Source: Candidatus Bathyarchaeia archaeon
GTDB taxonomy: Archaea; Thermoproteota; Bathyarchaeia; Bathyarchaeales; Bathycorpusculaceae
Reading direction: 5' to 3'
NCBI GenBank assembly: GCA_038873195.1
Contig: JAVZEV010000001.1
Span: 1,082,490-1,146,489, forward strand
DNA: 64,000 bases
Shown: positions 51,515-59,644 of the stretch, in pieces
Layout of the letters: each line of letters starts with the position of its first letter
Position numbering within the stretch: position 1 is the first letter of the stretch
Notes under the pieces: model-generated
What the model saw: only the letters and a program-made list of their open reading frames with translations
The model's database searches: none
What the model was told of the DNA's origin: nothing
Program-made: the position numbers and the translations under genes

Positions 51515-52744
51515 GTGCAGTCAAAACTGTTCATCAACAAGTTATTCCATGATTATTATAGTAGCGAGAATTGCGAAGTTGCAACTCCACGTATGATTGA
51601 AAAGAGAGAGTTCGGCTTTATCTCATTTGACAACGTTATGGTGCGCCACAAGGCTTTCGCAAATCAAAACGAATTGCGGAATTTTCTGAAAGAATTCGTT
51701 CCATCTGACGCATATTATTCTTGTGCTTATTATGACGACCCTAAAGCTGAAATGGACAAGAAAGGCTGGCTAGGCGCCGACTTGATTTTCGACATCGACG
51801 CAGACCACATACCCACTCCATGCGATAAAGTGCATGACGAATGGGCTTGCGGGGCTTGTGGATTTTCTGGAAAAGGAATTGTGCCTGATAAATGCCCTGT
51901 TTGTGGAAAGGAAAAGTTTGAGGTTAACACGTGGCTTTGTGAGGTTTGTTTGCAATCTGCTAGGGAAGAAACCATTAAAGTCTTGGACATGTTGATGACT
52001 GATTTTGGTTTTTCCACGAAGGAAACGCATGTGTTTTTTTCGGGTCACCGGGGCTATCACGTGCATGTAGAAAACGAAACGGTTCAAACGTTGGACACGG
52101 TTGCCCGTAAGGAAATTGTTGATTACTTTTCTGGTTTAGGATTCAATTTCCCCTTTCACGGTTTAGATGAGAAACACGGAGAAACGTCATCCGCCTTTCC
52201 CACCCAACTAGGTGATTTTGGTTGGCGTAAACGCCTAGCCTCGGGACTGCAACGGTTCATTCAGAAAGCTGAGGAAGATGACCTCAAGAGAATCGGACTT
52301 AAGAGTAATGTTTCAAATGCAATATTAAGGAATAAAGCGTTGGTGTTAAAAGATTGGTCTGACATGAAGGCTTTGGGTCGAGTCAAGGGCGTTGGTGCAG
52401 AAAGTTGGCGAAAAATAATGGAGCATGTTGTTAAACTTGAATCTGCAAAAATTGACACCGTCGTCACTACAGACGTGCATCGACTGATTCGTTTGTCTGG
52501 CACCTTGCATGGTAAGACTGGCTTGAAAAAAGTTGAGTTTCCAGCATCAGCCATAGACAGTTTTGACCCGTTCAAAGACGCTGTGGCCTTTAAAAGCGGA
52601 ACAGTGAAAGTTCATGTTTCAGATGCGCCTTCCTTCAGAATCGGCGATGAAACATTTGGTCCTTACAAGAATCAAGAAGTGGAGCTGTCCACAGCTGCTG
52701 CTGTGTTGCTTGTCTGCAAAAATCGAGCAGAGACTGTAGGTTAA
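51515..52744 (+). CDS. priS: DNA primase small (catalytic) subunit PriS
   Basis: 409-residue archaeal primase catalytic subunit. 'GADLIFDIDADHIPTPC' holds the catalytic Asp pair, 'SGHRGYHVHV' the His-Arg-Gly motif, and zinc ligands lie in 'CGACGFSG', 'CPVCGKEK' and 'CEVCLQSA'. 'RLIRLSGTLHGKTGLKK' is the nucleotide-binding block. GTG start 51515 has GAGGATG four nucleotides upstream. It normally neighbours gins51; here a glycosyltransferase lies between the two. Confidence 0.95.
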   Translation: MQSKLFINKLFHDYYSSENCEVATPRMIEKREFGFISFDNVMVRHKAFANQNELRNFLKEFVPSDAYYSCAYYDDPKAEMDKKGWLGADLIFDIDADHIPTPCDKVHDEWACGACGFSGKGIVPDKCPVCGKEKFEVNTWLCEVCLQSAREETIKVLDMLMTDFGFSTKETHVFFSGHRGYHVHVENETVQTLDTVARKEIVDYFSGLGFNFPFHGLDEKHGETSSAFPTQLGDFGWRKRLASGLQRFIQKAEEDDLKRIGLKSNVSNAILRNKALVLKDWSDMKALGRVKGVGAESWRKIMEHVVKLESAKIDTVVTTDVHRLIRLSGTLHGKTGLKKVEFPASAIDSFDPFKDAVAFKSGTVKVHVSDAPSFRIGDETFGPYKNQEVELSTAAAVLLVCKNRAETVG

Positions 52745-52766
52745 ATGTTGTTGAGGTGAGCTGCAG

Positions 52767-53690
52767 CTGACAATCAAAGTATCAACCGTAATCGTTACCT
52801 ACAACAGATGCTCAGATCTGCAGGAATGTTTAACCTCACTCTTTAATTTGAAGGATGAACTACACGAAGTTATCGTTGTGGACAGCAACTCTACGGATGA
52901 CACTAAAAAATTGAGTGATCGTTTTCCAATACGGTACATTTCTATACGCGAAAGAAACAGGCAACATGCTAGGAATGTGGGGGTCTCCGAAGCTGAGGGG
53001 GATGTTGTTGCCTTTTTGGATGATGATGTTGTCGTTCATAACGAGTGGTTAAGGCATATTTGTGGACCTTACTTAGACAATAGTGTTGGTGGAGTTGGGG
53101 GAAGAGTAATTCCCTACGGGAAACCTAGCAAGTTTTATGTAGAAATAGGCAGGAGCGAAGTGGGGAAGGTTCTTGACAGCGGGTTTGTTGTTGGAAACTT
53201 TGACATTCCTTTCGATAACCTACGGGAAGTTGATTCTTTCATTGGATGCAACATGTCGTTTCGGCGAGACTTGCTTCTGGAAGTAGGAGGATTTGACGAA
53301 AATTACATGGGGACAAGCTACAGAGATGACACGGACATTTGCATGTGCATCAAAAGGCTTGGCTACAAGTTAATTTATAATTCGAAGGCGCTGGTTTGGC
53401 ACAAGTTTAAAGGCAAGCAAGTAGGCACAGAATGGCTATATTGGTACATTCGCAACCAAACCTACTTCTACTTCAAAAATTTCTTCGCCCAATCAAAAAC
53501 TACTTTTCCACAATTCTTGCGCTATACATTTTTTCCGCCGAGAGATTACGTTTTAAAATCTAATGTTCGAGTTAAAGTGGAACCCTTATCAGTGGTTAAT
53601 GCGTTAAAAGGGTTATGCGATGGATATAAAGCATGGCGAAGATTTGTTACCACAAAAAGCACGTTGAAAACATGCAGAGGGCGTGAATAA
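52767..53690 (+). CDS. GT2 glycosyltransferase with probable CTG start
   Basis: Family 2 glycosyltransferase. The first strand 'IKVSTVIVTYNRCSDLQEC' is fully in frame upstream of the first usual start at 52848, but the frame from the stop at 52752-52754 to that point has no ATG, GTG or TTG. GAGGTGA at 52753-52759 sits seven nucleotides before CTG 52767, so CTG is the likely start, giving 307 residues. 'VVDSNSTDDTKKL', 'VAFLDDDVVVHNEW' (DDD motif) and 'YRDDTDICMCIKRLGY' are standard. The hydrolytic role is excluded; the acceptor is unknown. Confidence 0.82.
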   Translation: MTIKVSTVIVTYNRCSDLQECLTSLFNLKDELHEVIVVDSNSTDDTKKLSDRFPIRYISIRERNRQHARNVGVSEAEGDVVAFLDDDVVVHNEWLRHICGPYLDNSVGGVGGRVIPYGKPSKFYVEIGRSEVGKVLDSGFVVGNFDIPFDNLREVDSFIGCNMSFRRDLLLEVGGFDENYMGTSYRDDTDICMCIKRLGYKLIYNSKALVWHKFKGKQVGTEWLYWYIRNQTYFYFKNFFAQSKTTFPQFLRYTFFPPRDYVLKSNVRVKVEPLSVVNALKGLCDGYKAWRRFVTTKSTLKTCRGRE

Positions 53691-53692
53691 AA

Positions 53693-54241
53693 ATGTACAA
53701 TGAACTCTACGAAATCTGGAAAATAGAAACAGAAACTACCGAATTGGGCAAGCTTCCCTCCGATTTTTACTTTAGAATCACTGATTATATGCGAAAACTT
53801 AGAGAAGAAAGCCGAATGCTCGACAAGAAAACGGCAAGAGCAAGGCTTCTGTTTAGAGAAATGCAAAATGTTAAGCGCATGTTCCGTGAAGTGACTCATG
53901 CACGTTACAGAAAATTGGTCAATATGATTGCGAAAGGCAACGTGGTTCCTTCTGATTTGTTAACTGCTGAGGAAGAGAGTTTTCTCAAGGGCGCTCTACC
54001 TTACGCTGAGGCTTTTCGAAAGCTTACAGAAGATGTTCTTCACGGGCACACGCCAAAAGTCAATGTTGGAAAGGAGCGTAAGAGGGCTGTCTTGCGTTTT
54101 CTTAAGGACGTTCCTGCCATAATTGGTGCGGATATGAAACTTTATGGTCCTTTTAAAGTTGAGGATGTTGCTTCTCTGCCTATGGAAAATGCTAAAATAT
54201 TGGTTAAACAGGGTTTAGCGGAGAAAGTTGAAGTTAACTAA
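53693..54241 (+). CDS. gins51: GINS complex subunit Gins51 (Sld5-like)
   Basis: 182-residue GINS subunit of the CMG-like replicative helicase. The helical A domain covers about residues 1-110 ('KLPSDFYFRITDYMRKLREES'), and a small B domain ends the protein ('LYGPFKVEDVASLPMENAKI', 'LVKQGLAEKVEV'). B domain at the C-terminus marks the Gins51 type. ATG 53693 lies 2 nt after the glycosyltransferase stop, so the two are co-transcribed. Gins23 is at 61690 beside mcm. Confidence 0.88.
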   Translation: MYNELYEIWKIETETTELGKLPSDFYFRITDYMRKLREESRMLDKKTARARLLFREMQNVKRMFREVTHARYRKLVNMIAKGNVVPSDLLTAEEESFLKGALPYAEAFRKLTEDVLHGHTPKVNVGKERKRAVLRFLKDVPAIIGADMKLYGPFKVEDVASLPMENAKILVKQGLAEKVEVN

Positions 54242-54259
54242 ATGTGACAGTTAAGGGCT

Positions 54260-55348
54260 TCACGTTGAAGGTTTTGTTTGATGCGAGAAACCAGCCGTGT
54301 TATTTGCGACCGTTTTCCAGCTTCTAATTTTGCTCCACAAAGCACGGGTTCCAATTATTATTAATGGATACGATATAATCCACGTTATTGAGTATAATTG
54401 TCCATAAAAGTTATGGAAAGCTTCCCAATCGCCGCCGTTTACTCCAATAATGAAAATGGTTGCTATTCTAATAATGTTGATGAAGTAGGTAACAGCAGCG
54501 CCTATCACAAAATAGATTATCCGTTGTTTTGTTGGAATGGCGCTTCTTTTTAGGAATAAGAGAATCGTAACTGAGTAAATTATTAGGCTGTCTATTCCCG
54601 AGCACGCCCATGCTATAACTGCATTCCAACTGTTCGTTGAATTGCTAACTTCAAGATGTGGCATTCCTTCTGTGGGTGTTAGAAATGTGGTTCGGTATCC
54701 CAGCAAGTTTAGGACGTTTGCCGCAAGCATTGATGTTGTAGGAACAAGAATTTGAAATGGCGTAAATTGTCCTTTTGGATATAAATTGTCTATTGTGTAT
54801 ATTAGCCCAATAATTCCTAGAAAGGTTATCGAAATGGAGTAATTCATTAAGCCTATAATTCCATATCCAACAAGAATTGTTAATGCAAAAAGAACGGTGA
54901 GAACCAGGTATTCTGTTGAAAGCGGCATCCAGTCGGGTGGGCGTTCTGGAGGATGCATCCCTCTGTTATAAGTCCAATCAACTATTGCCTTGTTAAATCC
55001 GTAGAAATTGGCAACGATTATGTACACAGTAGGAAGCAAGAGCGTTATAACAAATATGGCTGTCTTTATGGATTTTAACTTCCACTTTATTGTTTTGAGT
55101 GCTTCCCAGCCGAGTATCATTTCTAAGGCGAACAGCCAGAGAAAGAAGAGGTAGAAGGTTCTGCCCTTCCATGTGGCTTCGAACGTGTTTGTGTACACTT
55201 TATAGTAGTATGGATATGGTGGGTATGCCACGTCTTGATAGAGATATAGTATCGCAAATGGAGCGATGATTGAGAATAAAGGTAACAGTATCATTATGGT
55301 AACGCTGTTTTTCTTAATAGTTTGACTTAGCATGAGTCCTTTCCACAT
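54260..55348 (-). CDS. archaeosortase/exosortase family membrane protein
   Basis: 362-residue protein with about eight hydrophobic helices. The three catalytic positions of the archaeosortase family are present: Cys in 'AWACSGIDSLIIYSVT', Arg in 'YFINIIRIATIFIIG', and His in 'AFHNFYGQLYSITW'. Members cleave a C-terminal sorting tail (tripartite motif, membrane helix, basic end) and link the substrate to a lipid anchor. No protein with such a tail was found in this window. The extended N-terminal part, with a large loop 'NRGMHPPERPPDWMPL', is unlike the shortest members. Confidence 0.82.
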   Translation of the reverse strand: MWKGLMLSQTIKKNSVTIMILLPLFSIIAPFAILYLYQDVAYPPYPYYYKVYTNTFEATWKGRTFYLFFLWLFALEMILGWEALKTIKWKLKSIKTAIFVITLLLPTVYIIVANFYGFNKAIVDWTYNRGMHPPERPPDWMPLSTEYLVLTVLFALTILVGYGIIGLMNYSISITFLGIIGLIYTIDNLYPKGQFTPFQILVPTTSMLAANVLNLLGYRTTFLTPTEGMPHLEVSNSTNSWNAVIAWACSGIDSLIIYSVTILLFLKRSAIPTKQRIIYFVIGAAVTYFINIIRIATIFIIGVNGGDWEAFHNFYGQLYSITWIISYPLIIIGTRALWSKIRSWKTVANNTAGFSHQTKPST

Positions 55349-55435
55349 CTATCCTTAACGTCTCGTTATATCCAATTAAATAATGCTTAACACACGCCGA
55401 TTAGTTAAACATTTATTTCGGGGACATAGCGAAAA

Positions 55436-55444
55436 AGTATAAGA
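55436..55444 (+). promoter_or_regulatory. TATA element for rpl44e operon
   Basis: AGTATAAGA at 55436-55444, preceded by an A-rich BRE-like stretch, predicts a start near 55465, about 10 nt before GTG 55476. Confidence 0.5.
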
Positions 55445-55475
55445 ACGTGTTTGTTTTCTTTATGGAAGGCTGGTC

Positions 55476-55760
55476 GTGGTTAAAGTGAATGTTCCTAAAG
55501 AAATCAGAACATACTGTCCAAGATGCAAACAGCATCAAGCTCACGCAGTATCTCTTTACAAGGCTGGAAAGCGAAGAGCCTTAGCCAAAGGCGAACGCCA
55601 TCACGAACGCGAGAAGAAAGGTTATGGCGGACAGAAGTATCCTCTTCAAAGAGAATTTTCAAAGACAACAAAAAAGCAAACCTTAAAGTTGAAATGCAAA
55701 GTTTGCGGTTACACTAGGCATAAAGACGGTGTACGATTAAGAAAATTGGCAATTGTGTAG
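55476..55760 (+). CDS. rpl44e: 50S ribosomal protein L44e
   Basis: 94-residue ribosomal protein. 'VPKEIRTYCPRCKQHQAHAV' begins the zinc site (CxxC), 'RRALAKGERHHEREKKGYGG' is the basic middle, and 'LKCKVCGYTRH' gives the second CxxC. GTG start 55476. It opens the L44e-S27e-aIF2-alpha-Nop10-PAC2 operon that is conserved across archaea. Confidence 0.95.
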   Translation: MVKVNVPKEIRTYCPRCKQHQAHAVSLYKAGKRRALAKGERHHEREKKGYGGQKYPLQREFSKTTKKQTLKLKCKVCGYTRHKDGVRLRKLAIV

Positions 55761-55779
55761 ATTTTGAGGTGAGCAAGAA

Positions 55780-55983
55780 ATGGCTGAATGGGAAAAACTT
55801 ATTCCGAGACCGAGAAGCAGTTTCCTCAGAGTGAAATGTCAAAAGTGCGGAAATGAACAACTAGTTTTCAATCGTGCCGTAAACAAGGTCAACTGCAATG
55901 TCTGCGGAACCGAATTGGCTTCACCATCAGGTGGAAAAGCAATAATCAAAGGTGAGATAGTCGCGGTTTTTGAAAGAGGATGA
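55780..55983 (+). CDS. rps27e: 30S ribosomal protein S27e
   Basis: 67-residue zinc-ribbon ribosomal protein. 'LIPRPRSSFLRVKCQKCGNE' then 'VNCNVCGTELASPSGGKA' give the C4 site, and 'AIIKGEIVAVFERG' is the end. ATG 55780 with GAGGTGAG upstream. Its stop overlaps the earliest possible start of aIF2-alpha. Confidence 0.95.
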   Translation: MAEWEKLIPRPRSSFLRVKCQKCGNEQLVFNRAVNKVNCNVCGTELASPSGGKAIIKGEIVAVFERG

Positions 55984-55991
55984 ACACCAAA

Positions 55992-56780
55992 ATGGCTTTT
56001 AAAAAACAAGAATGGCCTGAAGTGGGCGACTTAGTGATAGCCACGGTAGAAGCCGTAACAGATTACGGTGCTTACGTAAAACTAGATGAGTACGATAAAA
56101 AAGGGTTGCTTCACATTTCTGAAGTTTCTTCTTCTTGGATTCGGAACATCCGAGACTTCGTTCGGGAAGGGCAAAAAGTTGTTTTGAAAGTTTTGCGGGT
56201 GGACGTAGAAAAAGGACACATTGATTTGTCTCTTAGAAGAGTTACAAAAAGAGAGAAAATCGAGAAAATCATGTCATGGAAAAAGGAAAGAAAAGCAGAA
56301 GCCCTACTCAGAAGCGTCGCCGAAAAAACTGGGCAACCGCTGGAAAGTATTTATGAAAAAGTTGGTGCGCCAATCGAAAAAGAATATGGACTTTATGAGG
56401 GGTTCGAAAAGGGTTTGAAAGAAGGCATAGAAGCTCTGACAAAAATAGGTGTGCCCGAAGACCTTGCAAAGGTTCTTGTTGAGGTTGCAAAAGAAAGAAT
56501 CCGTGTTCCAATGGTTCGTGTAAAAGGCGTGGTTGAGCTTCGTTGCATGAAACCTAACGGAGTAAAAGTTATCAAAGAAGCCTTTCTAAACGCCAAAAAG
56601 GCTGAAAAATCCCGTGACGCAAAGCTTCGCTTTTATGTTGTTGCAGCGCCCAAATATTGTATTGAGGTTATGGCGGAAAATTACAAGCGCGCAGAGGATG
56701 TTCTGCAGAGAGTTGCTCAAAATGTTATCTCTAACGTTTCTAAAGCTGGCGGGCAAGGCGTCTTTAGAAGGGAGAAGTAG
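55992..56780 (+). CDS. translation initiation factor aIF2 subunit alpha
   Basis: 262-residue alpha subunit of the ternary-complex factor that brings initiator tRNA. The S1 domain 'WPEVGDLVIATVEAVTDYGAYV' with 'GLLHISEVSSSWIRNIRDFV' covers residues 1-85, a helical domain follows, and the C-terminal alpha-beta domain contacts gamma ('VVELRCMKPNGVKVIKEAF'). ATG 55992 is chosen because AGAGGATGA sits about 8 nt upstream; ATG 55980 is too close to it. Its stop shares one base with the Nop10 start. Confidence 0.92.
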   Translation: MAFKKQEWPEVGDLVIATVEAVTDYGAYVKLDEYDKKGLLHISEVSSSWIRNIRDFVREGQKVVLKVLRVDVEKGHIDLSLRRVTKREKIEKIMSWKKERKAEALLRSVAEKTGQPLESIYEKVGAPIEKEYGLYEGFEKGLKEGIEALTKIGVPEDLAKVLVEVAKERIRVPMVRVKGVVELRCMKPNGVKVIKEAFLNAKKAEKSRDAKLRFYVVAAPKYCIEVMAENYKRAEDVLQRVAQNVISNVSKAGGQGVFRREK

Positions 56781-56941
56781 TGGTTTGGCTCTTAAGAAAA
56801 TGTGAAAAATGCGGAAAATACACATTGAAAAGTGATGGATGCCCCTATTGCGGTGGAAAAGTTCGTGTACCACATCCACCAAAGTTCTCTCCTGACGATA
56901 AATACCTCAAGTATAGGATGGCTTTGAAGAGGAAGGATTGA
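56780..56941 (+). CDS. nop10: H/ACA ribonucleoprotein protein Nop10
   Basis: 53-residue protein of the H/ACA pseudouridylation complex. 'LLRKCEKCGKYTLKSDGCPYCGG' (given as KCEKCGKYTLKSDGCPYC) forms the C4 zinc ribbon, and 'PHPPKFSPDDKYLKYRM' is the Cbf5-binding tail, both diagnostic. Start GTG 56780 overlaps the aIF2-alpha stop by one base, and stop ends at 56941. Too short for many gene callers, but the motifs are unmistakable. Confidence 0.93.
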   Translation: MVWLLRKCEKCGKYTLKSDGCPYCGGKVRVPHPPKFSPDDKYLKYRMALKRKD

Positions 56942-56945
56942 CAAA

Positions 56946-57719
56946 ATGAAGGAGACAGTCATTAAAGAATTTGTCACGGTTCAGTTGGATAATCCCATTC
57001 TAATTGAGGGTCTTCCGGGATTAGGGATTGTCGGCAAAATCGCCATACGCTATTTAATTAAACAGTTGAAGGCTGAAAAATTCGCATACTTGTACTCTCC
57101 ACATTTTCCCTATTTCGTGCTCGTTAACAAAAAAGGAGGGATTCGACTCTTACGTGGAACATTCTATTTTTGGAAGAACAGAAATGGGAAAAACGACCTT
57201 ATTCTTTTCACAGGCGACAGCCAAGCACAAACAATTGAAGGTCAATACGAAATATCAGACCGCATTCTCAACTTTGCTGAGCAACACAAAGTAAGCTTGA
57301 TAATAACGATTGGCGGTTACCGCGTCGAGGTAAAAGATAAACCTAAAGTAATTGCTGCTGCGACAGGTCCAGAACTTTTGAATAAGGCATTACAGGCCAA
57401 AGCCATGCTCAGCCCTATGGGAAGTCCTATCGTCGGCACTGCCGGCTTGATTCTTGGTTTAGCGCGTTTGAAGAAAATGGATGCGCTTTGTCTTTTAGGC
57501 GAAACGCGCGGGTACCTACCCGACCCGAAGGCTGCTAAGAGTGTTTTGGAAGTTTTGCAGTCGATATTAAATCTTGATGTGAATTTAGATGGTTTAGACG
57601 AAGAAATCGCAAAAGCAGAGAAGATGGTTGTTCGTTTGCAGAAGATAGAAGAGAAAAGAGCTTTACAAGCAGAGGAAACCCGTAAAGAAGAAGATAAAAA
57701 AGTCACATACATTTCATAA
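56946..57719 (+). CDS. proteasome assembly chaperone (PAC2) family protein
   Basis: 257-residue PAC2 protein, probably a PbaA/PbaB-type proteasome assembly chaperone. 'ILIEGLPGLGIVGKIAIRYL' is the N-terminal signature, 'FTGDSQAQTIEGQYEISDRI' and 'IITIGGYRVEVKDKPKV' the core, and 'SPMGSPIVGTAGLILGLARL' with 'LLGETRGYLPDPKAAK' the end. A charged tail (from about 215) looks helical. It closes the L44e operon, as in many archaea, 4 nt after Nop10. Confidence 0.88.
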   Translation: MKETVIKEFVTVQLDNPILIEGLPGLGIVGKIAIRYLIKQLKAEKFAYLYSPHFPYFVLVNKKGGIRLLRGTFYFWKNRNGKNDLILFTGDSQAQTIEGQYEISDRILNFAEQHKVSLIITIGGYRVEVKDKPKVIAAATGPELLNKALQAKAMLSPMGSPIVGTAGLILGLARLKKMDALCLLGETRGYLPDPKAAKSVLEVLQSILNLDVNLDGLDEEIAKAEKMVVRLQKIEEKRALQAEETRKEEDKKVTYIS

Positions 57720-57722
57720 ACA

Positions 57723-58814
57723 CTAAAAACTCATTTCTTCCCTGATTATTTTGACAATTTTTTCAGCTGCATTTCCGTCTCCGTAAGGCGATTTTTCTGG
57801 AAGTTCTTTTTGTTGCTCCAGCGTTCTTATGATAGCGTTCAATATTTGTTTCTTTTCTACCCCAACAACCGTGGCGAAACCTGCTTCGACGGCTTCTGGT
57901 CTCTCGGTGGAAAGGCGAATAACCAAGACTGGTTTGCGTATAGATGGCGCTGTTGCCTCTTCTTGGATGCCACCTGAATCGGTCACTATCATCTCACATC
58001 TCTTCATTAGAACCAAGAAGTCTAAATAGCCAAGCGGTGGCAAAATATGCAGATTTCCTGTTTTTTTGATTTTAGCGTATATCTTGTTCTGTTTCAGTCT
58101 CTTTTTTGTGCGAGGGTGCATTGGATAAACCACTGAGATTGGTGCTTCTGCGAAGGCTTCCATAAAATTCTTGAGAACCTTGAGGTCATCTACGTTTTCT
58201 GCTCTGTGGGCTGTTGCTAAAGCGAATCTTTTAAAGCGAATAGTTTCCAATATTTTTGATTTTCTTTCTGCTATTGGCAAGTGCTGAGCTACTGCGTCTA
58301 TCACAGTGTTTCCAGTAATGTAGATTTTTCCCCACACATTCTCTTTTTTTAAGTTGTTTTCCGCTGTTTTTGTTGGTGCGAACAGGTAGGTAGAAACATG
58401 GTCTGTTAAGCGTCTGTTATGTTCTTCGGGCATGCGCAAATCAAAACTTCTCAAACCTGCTTCTACATGTCCCACTGGTATTCTCAGCTTGACTGCTGCC
58501 AAAGCGGTTGCTAAAACTCCGTTTGTGTCTCCTTCCACCAAAACAAGAGCGGGCTGCACTTTTTTCAATAATCGTTCCATGTGGACTATTATGCGTGCAG
58601 TTTGCGCTCCTTGCGAGTAAGCTTTGAGTTTGTATCCGTAATCTGGCATTGGCAGCTCAAGCTCTTCAATAAACTGCTGAGACATGTTGTAATCGTAATG
58701 TTGACCGCAGTGAACAAAAACTGACGGTATCTTGTTCTTACGTAAAGCTCTGATAACCGGTGCCATCTTTATTATTTCTGGTCTTGTGCCAACAACAACC
58801 ATCACTGGCTTCAT
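57723..58814 (-). CDS. wecB: UDP-N-acetylglucosamine 2-epimerase (non-hydrolysing)
   Basis: 363-residue GT-B-fold epimerase giving UDP-ManNAc for surface glycans. 'VVGTRPEIIKMAPVIRALRK' is the N-terminus, 'VLVEGDTNGVLATALAA' has the catalytic Asp region, 'GHVEAGLRSFDLRMPEEHNR' and 'VTDSGGIQEEATAPSIRKPV' are the active-site and UDP-binding motifs. The dehydrogenase WecC that usually follows is not here. It converges with the PAC2 gene, with 3 nt between ends. Confidence 0.93.
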   Translation of the reverse strand: MKPVMVVVGTRPEIIKMAPVIRALRKNKIPSVFVHCGQHYDYNMSQQFIEELELPMPDYGYKLKAYSQGAQTARIIVHMERLLKKVQPALVLVEGDTNGVLATALAAVKLRIPVGHVEAGLRSFDLRMPEEHNRRLTDHVSTYLFAPTKTAENNLKKENVWGKIYITGNTVIDAVAQHLPIAERKSKILETIRFKRFALATAHRAENVDDLKVLKNFMEAFAEAPISVVYPMHPRTKKRLKQNKIYAKIKKTGNLHILPPLGYLDFLVLMKRCEMIVTDSGGIQEEATAPSIRKPVLVIRLSTERPEAVEAGFATVVGVEKKQILNAIIRTLEQQKELPEKSPYGDGNAAEKIVKIIREEMSF

Positions 58815-59028
58815 GAAACATTCACAACTGCTATCTAACGCTACTGGATTTTTAACGTTTGTTCACGAATCGAGACTGAATCGTTAGAATTTACTTCAAA
58901 TATTTTTGTTAAGTTCTAAATTTTAATCAGCTACTTTAATCATAATCGTTAAATTGCGTTAGTTTCTATGACATACAAATGCTATTACTTTTCATTTTCA
59001 ATTACTTTTTCAAACAATTCAGGTAGGA

Positions 59029-59595
59029 ATGAATGCTATGCGTATGTTAAAGAATAAAAAAGGACTAAGCGTTGTAGTAACAACACTAATCATACTAGTC
59101 GTTTCAGTGTTGCTCGCGACCGTTGTCACTTTTTACGCCATTAACGTAACCACAACAAGAGTTCAAGAGGAAAGTCTCCAAGTATACAAGCTGCATACGT
59201 GGCATAATGGCACAACCTTTGCTGAAACAGCCTTCTTGATAATTAACACAGGCGGTCGTGACATCGTCATTGACAAAATATCTGTAAGAGGTCAAGAGTG
59301 CGGCTGGAGCACTATATATTACAATAAAACACAAGACACAATAAACGATGACTTACCATATATCGCTCCAAACAGTGACGGTTCGCTTTCTGGCAAGCAA
59401 GTGCCACTAACTGTGAATTATGACCTTGTCCAGGCCAATGACGACTTGATTCTGAAGTCAGGCTGGAGCATGATAGTCTACGTAACCAATCCAGACCACG
59501 TTTCAGTCAGCGACATCGGCGTAACCGTAGGCGTAACAGTGTTCACTGCAAACGCACAATACTACAAAGAAGCCAACGTTGAAGCTTCCGAGTGA
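59029..59595 (+). CDS. archaeal type IV pilin-like protein
   Basis: 188-residue secreted filament-type protein. The class III signal is 'KNKKGLSVVVTTLIILVVS', with cleavage by a PibD-type peptidase predicted after KNKKG, and the following hydrophobic helix 'LSVVVTTLIILVVSVLLATV' is the assembly domain. The rest is a beta-rich, Thr/Asn-rich head with several N-x-S/T sites ('NVTTTRV', 'NGTTFAET', 'YNKTQDT'). No assembly ATPase or platform gene is nearby, so it relies on machinery elsewhere. ATG 59029 or 59038. Confidence 0.8.
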   Translation: MNAMRMLKNKKGLSVVVTTLIILVVSVLLATVVTFYAINVTTTRVQEESLQVYKLHTWHNGTTFAETAFLIINTGGRDIVIDKISVRGQECGWSTIYYNKTQDTINDDLPYIAPNSDGSLSGKQVPLTVNYDLVQANDDLILKSGWSMIVYVTNPDHVSVSDIGVTVGVTVFTANAQYYKEANVEASE

Positions 59596-59644
59596 CAGCG
59601 CACAGTCCTCCCTTTTATTACCTGTTAAGCCCTTTACGTTTACT

